Source: Chloroflexota bacterium (GTDB lineage Bacteria > Chloroflexota > Anaerolineae > Aggregatilineales > J027). Taken from it: 64,000 nucleotides of DNA. Below the pieces are notes generated by a model. That model was not told where the DNA came from. It searched no databases and saw only the letters and a list, made by a program, of their open reading frames with translations. The position numbers and the translations under genes were made by a program. The stretch is from the NCBI GenBank assembly GCA_016234595.1, contig JACRBG010000044.1:1-64000 (forward strand), in the 5' to 3' direction. How positions within the stretch are numbered: position 1 is the stretch's first letter; each line of letters begins with the position of its first letter. This document shows positions 8,525-17,080 of the stretch, piece by piece.

Positions 8525-10606
8525 ATGTGTTCTGTACCTAAAGGTTTATCTCGTTTGTCCTTATCAGCCGATTTAGAACACGAACGCCAGTTGCGACAGC
8601 AGCTTGAGGCCAAACTAGAGGCGGTTGAAACTCGCTATAAAACATTAGTCCAAACATCCGAACGTCAGGTATTGGAATTATTGTTATTAGATCGGGTTAG
8701 GACTGCCCTCGCGCTTGAACTTGACCTGTCCCAAATTTTTCGCAAAGTGGTTGAGGCGATTGCGGACACTTTTGGTTACAACTATGTGAGCATCTACCTC
8801 CTTGATGACGATGAATTGGTGTTGCAACATCAAGTGGGGTATGACCAAGTCATCGCCCGTATCCCCATTTCAGTGGGCATTTCAGGGCGAGTTGTCCGGA
8901 CCGCCAAACCCGTTTTGTTAGAAGATGTCTCAACCGACCCCGAATTTCTGGCCGCGATTGAAGGGCTTGTCTCAAATATCATTGTCCCTCTATTTAATCA
9001 AGGTCAAGTCGTCGGCACACTTTGTATTGAAAGCCGCGAAACCCATTTGTCGGAAGCCGATTTAAAAATCATGATGGCGTTGAGTGACCATGTCAGCATG
9101 GCGATTTATCGCGCCCAGCTTTATAACAACGTCAATGAAAATGAAAAACGCCTCAGTACCTTGCTCGATAACAATATAGATTTGATTGCGTTGATAGATA
9201 TTCATGGAAAAATAACCTATCAAAACCCCGCCGCCATACGTATTTTAGGCTATCAACCAGCGGATATGCTTGGGACAAGCCCCTTTGATTATATTCACCC
9301 AGACGACATCGAGGCTTCACGCCAACTCTTCCAAAGCCTATTAGAATCCACCGAACTCATTGTGCGGGCTGAATTACGTTTTCGTCATAAAGATGGGAGC
9401 TATCTCTGGGTAGAGGCAACGGGTAGTAATGCCCTGCATGTACCCGGGGTCAATGCGATTGTAGCCAACTACCGCGACATCACGGAGCGTAAACACAATG
9501 AAGAGGTGTTACGCCAAAGTGAGGAGCAATTTCGGCTTTTGTTTGAATATGCCCCCATTGGTCTTTCGCTCGTTGCACCAGATGGGCGTTTTGTACGAGT
9601 GAATCAATCATTTTGCCATGCGGTGGGTTATACCCACGACGAAATGTTGAAGATGACCTTTCAAGAAATCACCCATCCCGACGACGTAGGCCCCAATTTG
9701 GAACTAGATCAACGGCTGCTACGTGGTGAAATCCCTCACTTCCAAATGGAAAAACGGTATATCCACAAATTAGGGCGAATTATCTATGTATTGTTGGATG
9801 TAGCCCTGATTCGGGATGCCCAAAGCCAGCCTCAACATTTTATCAGCCAAATTGTGGACATTACCGAACGCAAACAAGCTGAAAATCTGTCATTCGAAAT
9901 CGCCGTCGAAAAATTGCGAGTTCAATTATTAGCCGAATTTATCCGCAACGTCTCCCACGACTTCAGAACACCCCTATCGGTCATCAACACCCATCTCTAT
10001 TTATTGCGGCATAACGACCTGCCCGATAAACGCTTGAGTCGCCTTGATATGGTTGAAAGGCAAGTCGCACGTTTGGGGCGCCTCATCGAAGGTTTGTTAA
10101 AGATGACCCGCCTCGATACGGAAGTGGCCTTTACCTTTCAATCAGTCAGCCTCAATCAAATTGTCCAAGAAGCGATTGAACGGGTTGAGGCGCAAATTAA
10201 TAGCCGCCAGCACAAACTCAAAGTGGCTTTGCAGCCAATCCTGCCCGTCATTTGGGCTGACAAAGTGGAATTAAACAATGCCCTCGTTGAAGTGCTTGAA
10301 AATGCCATCCAATACACTTCACCTGAAGGCACTATTGTCATTCGCACCTTTGAGCGCGAACAATCAATCGTCTTGGAAGTGCAGGATACTGGGGTAGGCA
10401 TCCCCGCTGATGAAATCCCACTAATTTTTGAACGCTTCTATCGGGTAGATAAAGAGCGTCCCACTGATCGGGGCGGCATCGGTCTGGGTTTATCCATTGC
10501 TCAGAAGATAGTCCAAGCTCATAGAGGTTTTATTGAGGTCGAAAGCACCGTCGGCACGGGGAGCGTTTTTAGAATAGTGCTGCCTCTAAAACTCCCTAAT
10601 TCCTAA
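8525..10606 (+). CDS. Sensor histidine kinase, GAF-PAS-PAS-HisKA-HATPase
   Basis: Soluble sensor kinase of 693 aa. A short coiled coil (1-50) leads to a GAF domain (about 55-205), two PAS/PAC units (about 205-325 and 332-455), a HisKA dimerisation domain with phospho-acceptor His478 (VSHDFRTPL) and an HATPase_c domain (about 575-690) with N box (E-N-A-I-Q-Y), G1 (DTGVGIP), F box (FERFYR) and G2 (GGIGLGLSI). All catalytic boxes are intact. No transmembrane helices are seen, so it reads a cytosolic cue, possibly through GAF- or PAS-bound ligand or redox cofactor. No response regulator is adjacent; the only receiver in the window is the FHA-REC protein at 37455-38372. The start lacks a strong ribosome binding site, so an internal start a few codons later is possible. 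Confidence 0.95.
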   Translation: MCSVPKGLSRLSLSADLEHERQLRQQLEAKLEAVETRYKTLVQTSERQVLELLLLDRVRTALALELDLSQIFRKVVEAIADTFGYNYVSIYLLDDDELVLQHQVGYDQVIARIPISVGISGRVVRTAKPVLLEDVSTDPEFLAAIEGLVSNIIVPLFNQGQVVGTLCIESRETHLSEADLKIMMALSDHVSMAIYRAQLYNNVNENEKRLSTLLDNNIDLIALIDIHGKITYQNPAAIRILGYQPADMLGTSPFDYIHPDDIEASRQLFQSLLESTELIVRAELRFRHKDGSYLWVEATGSNALHVPGVNAIVANYRDITERKHNEEVLRQSEEQFRLLFEYAPIGLSLVAPDGRFVRVNQSFCHAVGYTHDEMLKMTFQEITHPDDVGPNLELDQRLLRGEIPHFQMEKRYIHKLGRIIYVLLDVALIRDAQSQPQHFISQIVDITERKQAENLSFEIAVEKLRVQLLAEFIRNVSHDFRTPLSVINTHLYLLRHNDLPDKRLSRLDMVERQVARLGRLIEGLLKMTRLDTEVAFTFQSVSLNQIVQEAIERVEAQINSRQHKLKVALQPILPVIWADKVELNNALVEVLENAIQYTSPEGTIVIRTFEREQSIVLEVQDTGVGIPADEIPLIFERFYRVDKERPTDRGGIGLGLSIAQKIVQAHRGFIEVESTVGTGSVFRIVLPLKLPNS

Positions 10607-10681
10607 TTTCCAAATCCAAAATTTCCTCGGTCTGCTTTTCCCTTAAAAGAGAATTTGCCGACGGGTTAAGGGTTATCTATC

Positions 10682-11923
10682 TCATGGAAGCCCTGACCGA
10701 GCCTTCAAATCGCTAATCTGCTGACGAGCTTGAGTAAACTGATCTTTTGCCGTATTCGCAGGTGGCACGCCTTGTTGTAATGCCGTTTGTGGATTACGGG
10801 TGCAATTGTTGGTGAATATATCCACTGACTGTTTTAGGGAGCTTAGGCCACTGTTCACCGACAACACGGCCTGATTCAAAAGGGCGTCGCCACTTTGCTC
10901 AGGCGGCAAGGCATATGGGGCTTCAACCACTGGCGGATTGTTGCAATCAGGAAATGCCCCGGATTGAATGGTGGTATAGCGTGCCAGCAAATCATTGAGG
11001 CCAAATTCGGCATTGGTCACCAATGCTTCAAGGGCTGCTAAATGGGTGGCATAGTCTACATTCGGAAGCGGCGTAGAATTGATGTCGGGCACAGCCGTCG
11101 CCGGGATAGGATTGTTTCCGCTCGACGACCCGGTTTGTTCCCCGGATGGAATGGTACAGCAATTTTTTGGATCACGGGTGGGGACAGGATTGTTTGTTAC
11201 CGTATTCAACGCCGCTTCTATCGTGTCAAGATTGGCGAGAATGGTATTGAGACGGCTAGAGTTGTCAATCGAATCACTGATACCGGGGGGTAGCGGATTG
11301 TTGGGTCGGCAAAATTCATCCCACGTGTTAAAGCTAAGATCGAGAATATCCAAAGAAAATTGATAGCGGTCACTTAAAACCGTCACAATATCAGGATAGG
11401 TATAGCGATCAACCGTACCCAAGACCATTGGGCGGGGGCGATTAAAAGTGCGATTGCAGTCTAGCTTGCCACCCTCTGTGCCAATCTTGCCCCACTCTTC
11501 TTTGAGGGCCTCGGTATCTTGGCGAATTTCGAAAATACTCGCCGTCACTTGCTGAATCAGAGCTTGGCGATTGGAAGGTGTATAGACCGTTTTTTCATCT
11601 TCTTGGCCCACCACGCCAGCTTGCAAGGCGATATTAGCGGCAATCAGTGCCATCAGCGAGACCACCAAAATAAGCCGAACGGTTTTTAAAGGACTGCTTC
11701 CGCTCGCTGACGTAGCTTTGGCCGTCATTTCATAGGCCCTAAATTGAGTCAGGGCTTTTTGCGCCTCGGCCTGCACCCGTTTGTCTTTGTCAATTTCGTA
11801 GACTTTAGCAAGCGTGGGAATAGCCGCGGGGTCGCCTAATTTTGCCAATCCTTGAACGGCCTGTTGGCGTTTTTTGGGCTTTTCATCTTTTAGTTGATTG
11901 AGCAGGTCTTGCAGATTTGCCAT
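10682..11923 (-). CDS. HEAT-repeat protein with single transmembrane segment and extracytoplasmic domain
   Basis: 413-aa membrane protein. Residues 1-65 form two HEAT-like helix pairs (KRQQAVQGLAKLGDPAAIPTL, then R-V-Q-A-E-A-Q-K-A-L). A basic linker leads into a transmembrane helix at about 80-103 (V-R-L-I-L-V-V-S-L-M-A-L-I). The rest is a polar domain outside the membrane with scattered Cys and a Pro/Thr/Asn-rich stretch (about 250-290). I do not recognise the external domain. The topology (cytosolic HEAT, one helix, external helices) suggests a scaffold or signal coupler, but that is inference. It is followed convergently by the histidine kinase gene, and the SH3 lipoprotein gene lies upstream on the same strand after an 88-bp gap. 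Confidence 0.75.
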   Translation of the reverse strand: MANLQDLLNQLKDEKPKKRQQAVQGLAKLGDPAAIPTLAKVYEIDKDKRVQAEAQKALTQFRAYEMTAKATSASGSSPLKTVRLILVVSLMALIAANIALQAGVVGQEDEKTVYTPSNRQALIQQVTASIFEIRQDTEALKEEWGKIGTEGGKLDCNRTFNRPRPMVLGTVDRYTYPDIVTVLSDRYQFSLDILDLSFNTWDEFCRPNNPLPPGISDSIDNSSRLNTILANLDTIEAALNTVTNNPVPTRDPKNCCTIPSGEQTGSSSGNNPIPATAVPDINSTPLPNVDYATHLAALEALVTNAEFGLNDLLARYTTIQSGAFPDCNNPPVVEAPYALPPEQSGDALLNQAVLSVNSGLSSLKQSVDIFTNNCTRNPQTALQQGVPPANTAKDQFTQARQQISDLKARSGLP

Positions 11924-12011
11924 CGCCCCTTATCCTGTGCGCGAAAAACCAAATTTAATAGAGTGGACAGGAAATGCAACAAAGGGCGGTTTTTTCAACC
12001 ACCCCTTCAAT

Positions 12012-13052
12012 TTATTCTGTAATCGTGAACTTACAGGTTCCGACATCTTCCGTATTGGTCGTGTCGGGGCCATAATCTTGGAGGCCATCATTGACGACCT
12101 TTGACCATGTGGCCCGATAGTTGACCGTATATTCGCCGGGGGTCAATTTACCCAACGGTATGTACCAATAGACCGTCCAATTATTGTTATTGCGTGGGTC
12201 ACGGCGCATTGGGGCGGCGTATTGCTGCCAATTTTCCAAGCGTGAGCCATTGACCGTCACATTATAATCCACCGCTGCGATGTGGTCTGCCATTAATTCG
12301 GGTCGGGTCACGTACCAACTCCAATAAATGCTGACGGTTTGGTCGCTGGTGGCGCTGCGTGGGAACAGGCTCATGGCCTTGCCGTTATATTCGTCGCAAT
12401 AGGCCCAAATGTTGACCTCGCTCAAATCGGCTGGCGGCGTCCCCGTGTTAAATTGGATGGGTGTCCCCGAAACTTCAGCCGTCGCAAATGGCGCAGGGCT
12501 ACCGATGGTAACGCCAACGGTGGGTGTTGGGGTTGGGCCAGCCGTCGGGATAATTTCTTGTGTATCCACCAGCCGCCCCAACATCCAGCCTTCTTGAATG
12601 GTGCCTTCATCATCTACCACCCGCACCCGATACCACATTTCATTAATGGCGCTTTGGTCGGAATAGAGAATTTGGACTTGTGTACCCGGTTTAAAGCTGG
12701 CGATTTCAGGAAAACCCTGCCCCGGCCCTTCGCGCAGCCGCACATTATCCGAAGAATCCACGACCCCAACTGCGGGTGGTGTGGGTGTACTAGTGACGGT
12801 TGGTGATGGGGTAACAGGGGTTGGTGTATCACTCGCGGTGGGCGTGGTACTTGGCGTAAACGTCATACTCGGCGTCAAAGTTGCCGTGTATTGAGGCGTC
12901 TGGGTGATAAATGGCGGTTGCAAGGTATTTTCAGTCACATCCGGAATGGTGGGTGGTTGTTCTTTCGGTTCGGGGTCACAGGACGCCAAAGCCAGCGCGA
13001 TGACCACAATCAATCCCGATGCCAACACCCAACGGAGTTGCTTCACCAGCAT
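12012..13052 (-). CDS. SH3-domain lipoprotein
   Basis: Predicted lipoprotein of 346 aa. I use the ATG at 13052 rather than a start 11 codons upstream, because GGAGG sits 7 nt before it and the resulting signal peptide (MLVKQLRWVL...LASC) has normal length with Cys at position 25. A Thr/Pro/Ser linker (about 35-90) leads to a bacterial SH3 domain (about 95-165; V-R-L-R-E-G-P-G, W-Y-R-V-R-V, GWMLGRLV). After a second Pro/Thr linker comes a beta-rich C-terminal domain with Trp-rich strands and a C-x(n)-C pair. Bacterial SH3 domains commonly bind cell-wall peptides. Cell-surface function is inferred. Confidence 0.85.
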   Translation of the reverse strand: MLVKQLRWVLASGLIVVIALALASCDPEPKEQPPTIPDVTENTLQPPFITQTPQYTATLTPSMTFTPSTTPTASDTPTPVTPSPTVTSTPTPPAVGVVDSSDNVRLREGPGQGFPEIASFKPGTQVQILYSDQSAINEMWYRVRVVDDEGTIQEGWMLGRLVDTQEIIPTAGPTPTPTVGVTIGSPAPFATAEVSGTPIQFNTGTPPADLSEVNIWAYCDEYNGKAMSLFPRSATSDQTVSIYWSWYVTRPELMADHIAAVDYNVTVNGSRLENWQQYAAPMRRDPRNNNNWTVYWYIPLGKLTPGEYTVNYRATWSKVVNDGLQDYGPDTTNTEDVGTCKFTITE

Positions 13053-13103
13053 TCCAAAACCTCCGACACAAAATTTTCTAAACATGTATTCAATGCCCCC
13101 GCA

Positions 13104-14384
13104 TCAGCTAGACATTGTATCACCACTACGCCCTGCCATGCCAAATAGCAACCCGGCCAACAAAATTTCAGCCAAAACAATCGTCCATGCGGCTCCGGTC
13201 AAACCCCGTTCACCAATCAGCCACCACCCCAGTCCCACCTGAATAATCAAAGCACAGGCTGTTGCCAAATTAACCCACCATTCGCGGTGATAGGCATATA
13301 AACGTAAGGTGATGAGTCCCCGCAGGCCTCCCGGCAAAATCGCCCATACCAAGATGATGAGTGTGGCCCCCGCTGCTTTAAAATCCGGCCCGAATATCAG
13401 GTTGATAAACGGCTTGGCTCCCAAGAACGCCATTCCACCTATCCCCACTCCATAAATCACCAGTAATAAGGCGGCTTGGCGAAAAATATGGCGCATTCGC
13501 GGCGGATTATCTACTAACGCAGCCAACATCGGGAACAGTGCCCCAAAGGCCGCATTCGGTAGCATCCGGGTCGCCTCGACCACTCGATTCGCTGCCGCAT
13601 ACCACCCCATCGCCTCGTTGCCAACATGGGTCTGTAAAATCAAAATCACCATACGCAGTTGCAATGTCGCCAGCACCCCCGCCACCATAAACGGCCAGGC
13701 CTGTTTGAGTAAACTCCCTGCCCTAAATATTTTTTGCTCCCCCTCGCCACGTTGGAGAGGGGGTCGGTGGGTGAGGTTGGAATTTATTCGGCTGGCCTTA
13801 ACCTTCTGCCATACCCCCCATGTTGCTACCAATTGAATCGCATCCGCCACAACAATCACCGCCAGCAACCCCGCTACCGACCCATGCATCACCACGACAA
13901 CAACTGCCCCAACGACTTGCAACGTCAGATAGCCTGTATTCAAAATCAAAATCGGCCACATCATTTCCCATGCCCGGAGCACGGCGGTGTAACTGGCAAA
14001 CAGGGCATCAATCAGCGCCAAAAAAATACCGATGCGTAACCCTGCGATAATCTGCGAGTCATGGCCCAATAGCGGTGCTACCATCCATACCACCGCAATA
14101 ATGCCCCCACCCATCAGCCAGCGCACCGGATACGTCATTTTCAGATAATGAGAGGCGTCGTCCCGCTGCCGAGCCACATTCCGCGTAATCAATGTGCCAA
14201 TGCCAAATTCGGTCAATAAGGAGAGGGGTAGCACCCATGCCATAATCGCGGCATAGCGCCCCAACGCGGCATCCCCCAAGCCCCGCGCGATGATGACCGT
14301 CAGGCCAAATGCCAAAAACGCGGTGAAGCCATTGTTGGCAAACAAAATGAGGGTATTATGTGAAAGACGACGTTCTGATAACAT
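13104..14384 (-). CDS. Polysaccharide/oligosaccharide flippase (Wzx/MurJ-like MOP family)
   Basis: Polytopic membrane protein of 426 aa with about 12 hydrophobic helices. The N-terminus (S-H-N-T-L-I-L-F-A-N-N-G-F) followed by ARGLGDAALGRYA matches the start of Wzx-type polysaccharide exporters. The family flips lipid-linked sugars across the membrane. No glycosyltransferase cluster surrounds it, so the substrate is unknown. Around residues 200-222 the cytoplasmic loop between the two halves contains a translated palindromic repeat (nt 13739-13763) giving T-H-R-P-P-L-Q-R-G-E-G-E-Q; this part looks inserted and is unlike the rest of the protein. The reading frame is kept. Confidence 0.88.
   Translation of the reverse strand: MLSERRLSHNTLILFANNGFTAFLAFGLTVIIARGLGDAALGRYAAIMAWVLPLSLLTEFGIGTLITRNVARQRDDASHYLKMTYPVRWLMGGGIIAVVWMVAPLLGHDSQIIAGLRIGIFLALIDALFASYTAVLRAWEMMWPILILNTGYLTLQVVGAVVVVVMHGSVAGLLAVIVVADAIQLVATWGVWQKVKASRINSNLTHRPPLQRGEGEQKIFRAGSLLKQAWPFMVAGVLATLQLRMVILILQTHVGNEAMGWYAAANRVVEATRMLPNAAFGALFPMLAALVDNPPRMRHIFRQAALLLVIYGVGIGGMAFLGAKPFINLIFGPDFKAAGATLIILVWAILPGGLRGLITLRLYAYHREWWVNLATACALIIQVGLGWWLIGERGLTGAAWTIVLAEILLAGLLFGMAGRSGDTMSS
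13739..13763. repeat. Palindromic GC-rich repeat inserted in frame in the flippase gene
   Basis: Stem of 11-bp arms (13739-13749 and 13753-13763, one mismatch) around a 3-nt loop, with G/C-run flanks continuing to about 13780. It resembles small palindromic repeats that scatter through some bacterial genomes. Its translation on the minus strand falls in a cytoplasmic loop, which would explain why it is tolerated. Only this copy is visible in the window. Confidence 0.6.
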
Positions 14385-14505
14385 GACAGCGCAGGCTTAG
14401 CCAATTTTTGATATGATGAAAAGAGTATAAGTGGGTCAGATTGACCTGTTTTTAGTCTAGATTCAGCACGGTGGTTTCAACCCCGTGTTTGAAAGGGTAT
14501 TTTGC

Positions 14506-16014
14506 ATGACCGATCTTCTTTTTGGACAAAGTTACTATCTCCGCTTCGACCCCAAATTGTACGCGGCGATGCAGCCCTACCCCCCACTGGGAACATTATT
14601 TGCTGCCAGCTACATGCACGAGGCGGGCTATCAAGTCGCCTTGTTTGATGCGATGCTAGCCGAATCGGAAAATGAATGGGCCACCGCGTTAGATCGCTAT
14701 CACCCGCGTTTTGCCATCTTGTTCGAGGACAATTTTAACTATCTCAGCAAAATGTGCTTGCTGAATATGCGCGAAGCCGCTTTTAATATGACCCGCATGG
14801 CAAAAGAACGTGGTATTCCAGTGATTATCTGCGGTGCGGATGCCACTGACCACTATGAAAATTATTTGCAGCATGGGGCCGATTACGTCATTCGTGGCGA
14901 AGGTGAACTCACCCTCCATGAATTGCTCGACATGCTGACGGGTAAAAAACCCACCCCCCTGACTCCCGCCGATATTCAGGGCTTGGCCTATTTGGATGCC
15001 GAGGGTAAGGCCGTAACCAACTTGCCCCGTGCCGTCATCAAAAATCTCGACGAACTGCCTATGCCCGCGTGGGAATTGGTGGATGTCGAAAAATATCGCC
15101 ACATCTGGGTTGAACGCCATGGTTATTACAGTGTCAACATGGTCACCACCCGCGGGTGTCCCTATCACTGCAATTGGTGCGCCAAGCCGATTTGGGGCCA
15201 ACGCTATAATGTCCGTTCCGCCCAAAATGTTGCCCAAGAATTGCAATGGTTAAAAGAGCATTTTCACCCCGACCACATCTGGTTTGCTGATGACATCATG
15301 GGTCTCAAACCGCGCTGGATTCAAGAATTTGCCGACGAAATTGAACGCCTCAACATTCGCACGCCCTTTAAATGCCTTTCCCGTGCCGACTTGCTCTTGG
15401 TTGAGGATACCATTCAAGCCATGCACCGCGCTGGCTGCAAAACGATTTGGATGGGAGCCGAAAGCGGTTCACAAAAAATCCTCGATGCAATGGACAAGGG
15501 GACTGCCGTCGAGCAAATATATGAGAGCCGCCGCAAATTGGCCCATGAAGGTATCGAGGTCGGTTTCTTCCTGCAATTTGGTTACCCCGGCGAAACCCGC
15601 GCCGATATTGAACTGACCCTCAAAATGGTGCGCGAACTGATGCCAGATGATATTGGGATTTCGGTCAGCTATCCCCTCCCCGGCACTAAATTTTATGAAC
15701 GTGTCCGTCAGGAACTCGATGAGAAAACGAATTGGACAGATTCCCAAGACCTTGCCATGCTCTATCAAGGGCCATTTCCAACCGAGTTCTATCGCCAACT
15801 GCACACCGTCGTGCATAAGGAATATCGTGCCCGCAAGACGTGGCGTGCCCTAAAATCGGGTAAAATGAACCCAATTAAGCCAAAAAACCTGCGCCGAATC
15901 GGTGCAATGGGGTATCATACAGTCACATTGGGAGCCGCCCGCCGCAAACTCGATACACTGGCGCAGCAGTCCCACCGTTCAACGACGATTCCACTGACCC
16001 CGATTAGCCAATAG
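14506..16014 (+). CDS. B12-binding-domain radical SAM protein
   Basis: Radical SAM enzyme of 502 aa. An N-terminal cobalamin-binding Rossmann-like domain (about 20-150; P-P-L-G-T-L-F-A-A-S-Y, GYQVALFDA, I-I-C-G-A-D-A-T, YVIRGEGE) is followed by the radical SAM core with CxxxCxxC motif C-P-Y-H-C-N-W-C (about 223-230) and the GAESGS segment, and a DUF4070-like tail. The classic DxHxxG cobalamin motif is not obvious, so cobalamin may bind base-on differently or not at all. I place the start at the ATG at 14506, since GAAAGGG sits 8 nt before it; an upstream GTG at 14485 would put that site inside the gene. It heads an operon with two mini membrane proteins. The substrate cannot be told; relatives act on tetrapyrroles, hopanoids, lipids and peptides. 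Confidence 0.92.
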   Translation: MTDLLFGQSYYLRFDPKLYAAMQPYPPLGTLFAASYMHEAGYQVALFDAMLAESENEWATALDRYHPRFAILFEDNFNYLSKMCLLNMREAAFNMTRMAKERGIPVIICGADATDHYENYLQHGADYVIRGEGELTLHELLDMLTGKKPTPLTPADIQGLAYLDAEGKAVTNLPRAVIKNLDELPMPAWELVDVEKYRHIWVERHGYYSVNMVTTRGCPYHCNWCAKPIWGQRYNVRSAQNVAQELQWLKEHFHPDHIWFADDIMGLKPRWIQEFADEIERLNIRTPFKCLSRADLLLVEDTIQAMHRAGCKTIWMGAESGSQKILDAMDKGTAVEQIYESRRKLAHEGIEVGFFLQFGYPGETRADIELTLKMVRELMPDDIGISVSYPLPGTKFYERVRQELDEKTNWTDSQDLAMLYQGPFPTEFYRQLHTVVHKEYRARKTWRALKSGKMNPIKPKNLRRIGAMGYHTVTLGAARRKLDTLAQQSHRSTTIPLTPISQ

Positions 16015-16031
16015 GAAGTCAATAGGAGGTC
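16010..16031 (+). repeat. 11-bp tandem duplication that supplies the next gene's Shine-Dalgarno
   Basis: AATAGGAAGTC (16010-16020) is followed directly by AATAGGAGGTC (16021-16031). The first copy contains the radical SAM stop codon; the second, with one A-to-G change, contains AGGAGG placed 8 nt before the ATG at 16038. Confidence 0.75.
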
Positions 16032-16037
16032 GATAGA

Positions 16038-16274
16038 ATGGCTTACACGACGAACGAGATAGTGGAGCAACCCTATAATATGAGCGAGAAACCAGCAACG
16101 GTTAGCAACGAAAATAGTGTCAAAGTTGCCGACACTGTTGGGGTCATTGTGCTGGGGATGGTTTGCATCGTGTTGCTGTTCGCGCTCCTGCGTTCTCAAA
16201 AACGCACCCGCCAATTATTGGAACAGCAAATCAAGGAACTACAGAAAGCCACTGTAAAGGAGGCGAAAGTATGA
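16038..16274 (+). CDS. Mini single-TM protein, paralogue A
   Basis: 78-aa protein with a polar N-terminus (1-30), one transmembrane helix (about 33-52, VGVIVLGMVCIVLLFALL) and a basic/coiled-coil tail (RSQKRTRQLLEQQIKELQK). AGGAGG lies 8 nt before the ATG. The gene starts 23 bp after the radical SAM enzyme and overlaps the next gene by 4 bp (ATGA). Its helix and the following block match the next protein closely, so the pair arose by duplication. No known family is recognised. A membrane anchor or heteromeric partner for the upstream enzyme is a plausible but untested role. Confidence 0.8.
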   Translation: MAYTTNEIVEQPYNMSEKPATVSNENSVKVADTVGVIVLGMVCIVLLFALLRSQKRTRQLLEQQIKELQKATVKEAKV

Positions 16275-16525
16275 CCAGCCCGATTCTGAAAGAAGATGCC
16301 CAAACCGAAAACACCAATCAGCGCCCTATTAATCCGCCGATTGATAACGACGTGGATGTGGATGTCAATGTGCGTGAGGCCGTCGGTGTGATTGTGCTAG
16401 GGGTGATGTTTTTTATTATCCTCATGACCCTGCTGCGTACCCAAAAACGCGAGCGTAAACTGCTGGAAGAAGTGGCGGATTTAAGGGTCAAACTGCAAAA
16501 ATCCTCATCCGAGGCGAAATCGTAG
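16271..16525 (+). CDS. Mini single-TM protein, paralogue B
   Basis: 84-aa protein. The ATG at 16271 is chosen because AAGGAGG sits just upstream and gives a 4-bp overlap with paralogue A; a longer frame opening at 16163 would run antiparallel to real coding sense in the previous gene. It has an acidic N-terminus with a D-V-D-V-D-V repeat, a transmembrane helix (about 38-57, VGVIVLGVMFFIILMTLL) and a charged coiled-coil tail (RTQKRERKLLEEVADL). The VGVIVLG and LLR[ST]QKRxRxLLE blocks are shared with paralogue A. Last gene of the three-gene operon before a terminator. Confidence 0.8.
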   Translation: MTSPILKEDAQTENTNQRPINPPIDNDVDVDVNVREAVGVIVLGVMFFIILMTLLRTQKRERKLLEEVADLRVKLQKSSSEAKS

Positions 16526-16564
16526 AGCCATCGTCCCTGCTCCCAAATACCCCCTATCCTCATA

Positions 16565-16594
16565 AGGGCGAATCTCAGACTCGCCCTCTTTTAT
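16565..16594 (+). terminator. Rho-independent terminator of the radical SAM operon
   Basis: Arms AGGGCGA (16565-16571) and TCGCCCT (16581-16587) with a 9-nt loop, followed by CTTTTATCTTT. Confidence 0.75.
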
Positions 16595-16673
16595 CTTTAC
16601 CCTATCTATTCTCCGTTTTGCCGAATCCTTCATCCTCGGCGACAATGGAAAGAAATCATTGAGGAGAGAACTC

Positions 16674-17036
16674 ATGCCAAACGGTGGAGAAATGCCTTGC
16701 TGTGGGGTCTGCCAATATGCCAAAAAATCATCCGAAGCGCGCACCATTGACTGTCAAAAACACAATATCAAAGTCACGTTTGATTTTGCCATGTTTTGCG
16801 GCGATTTATCCCATCCCACCTATCCCAGATTAGCCAGCTTTATTGCGAGATATGAAATTCCGACTGACATGATGTACACATGGGCTGGAGTCTATACGCA
16901 TCAAAAATATTCCCTTGCCCCCATTGAAACCTATGCCACATGGTCGGATGAAGAAAAAGAAAAGCACTTCCGCGAAAAACAAGATGATTGGGAAAGCAAA
17001 TATCGCTCAATCTATGGCGATGATGCGTGGTTTTAG
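16674..17036 (+). CDS. Small Cys-rich protein of unknown function
   Basis: 120-aa soluble protein. The start is the ATG at 16674, placed just after GAGGAGAGA; a TTG at 16659 would place that ribosome binding site inside the gene. Cysteines at 9, 10, 13, 27 and 42 (CCxxC-x13-C-x14-C) with a nearby His30 could hold zinc or an iron-sulfur cluster. The second half is rich in aromatic and charged residues with no recognised motif. The next gene encodes a double-TIR protein 44 bp downstream, so the two may be co-transcribed. I do not recognise the family. Confidence 0.7.
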   Translation: MPNGGEMPCCGVCQYAKKSSEARTIDCQKHNIKVTFDFAMFCGDLSHPTYPRLASFIARYEIPTDMMYTWAGVYTHQKYSLAPIETYATWSDEEKEKHFREKQDDWESKYRSIYGDDAWF

Positions 17037-17080
17037 TTTTCGCTGCAACTACATTAAGGAATTCTAAGCAGAGCTATACG

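Noticed and set aside
14385-14505. Terminator/attenuator at 14433-14445 ahead of the radical SAM gene
   Set aside because: Only 5-bp arms (GGTCA/TGACC); too weak, though a short T-run follows.
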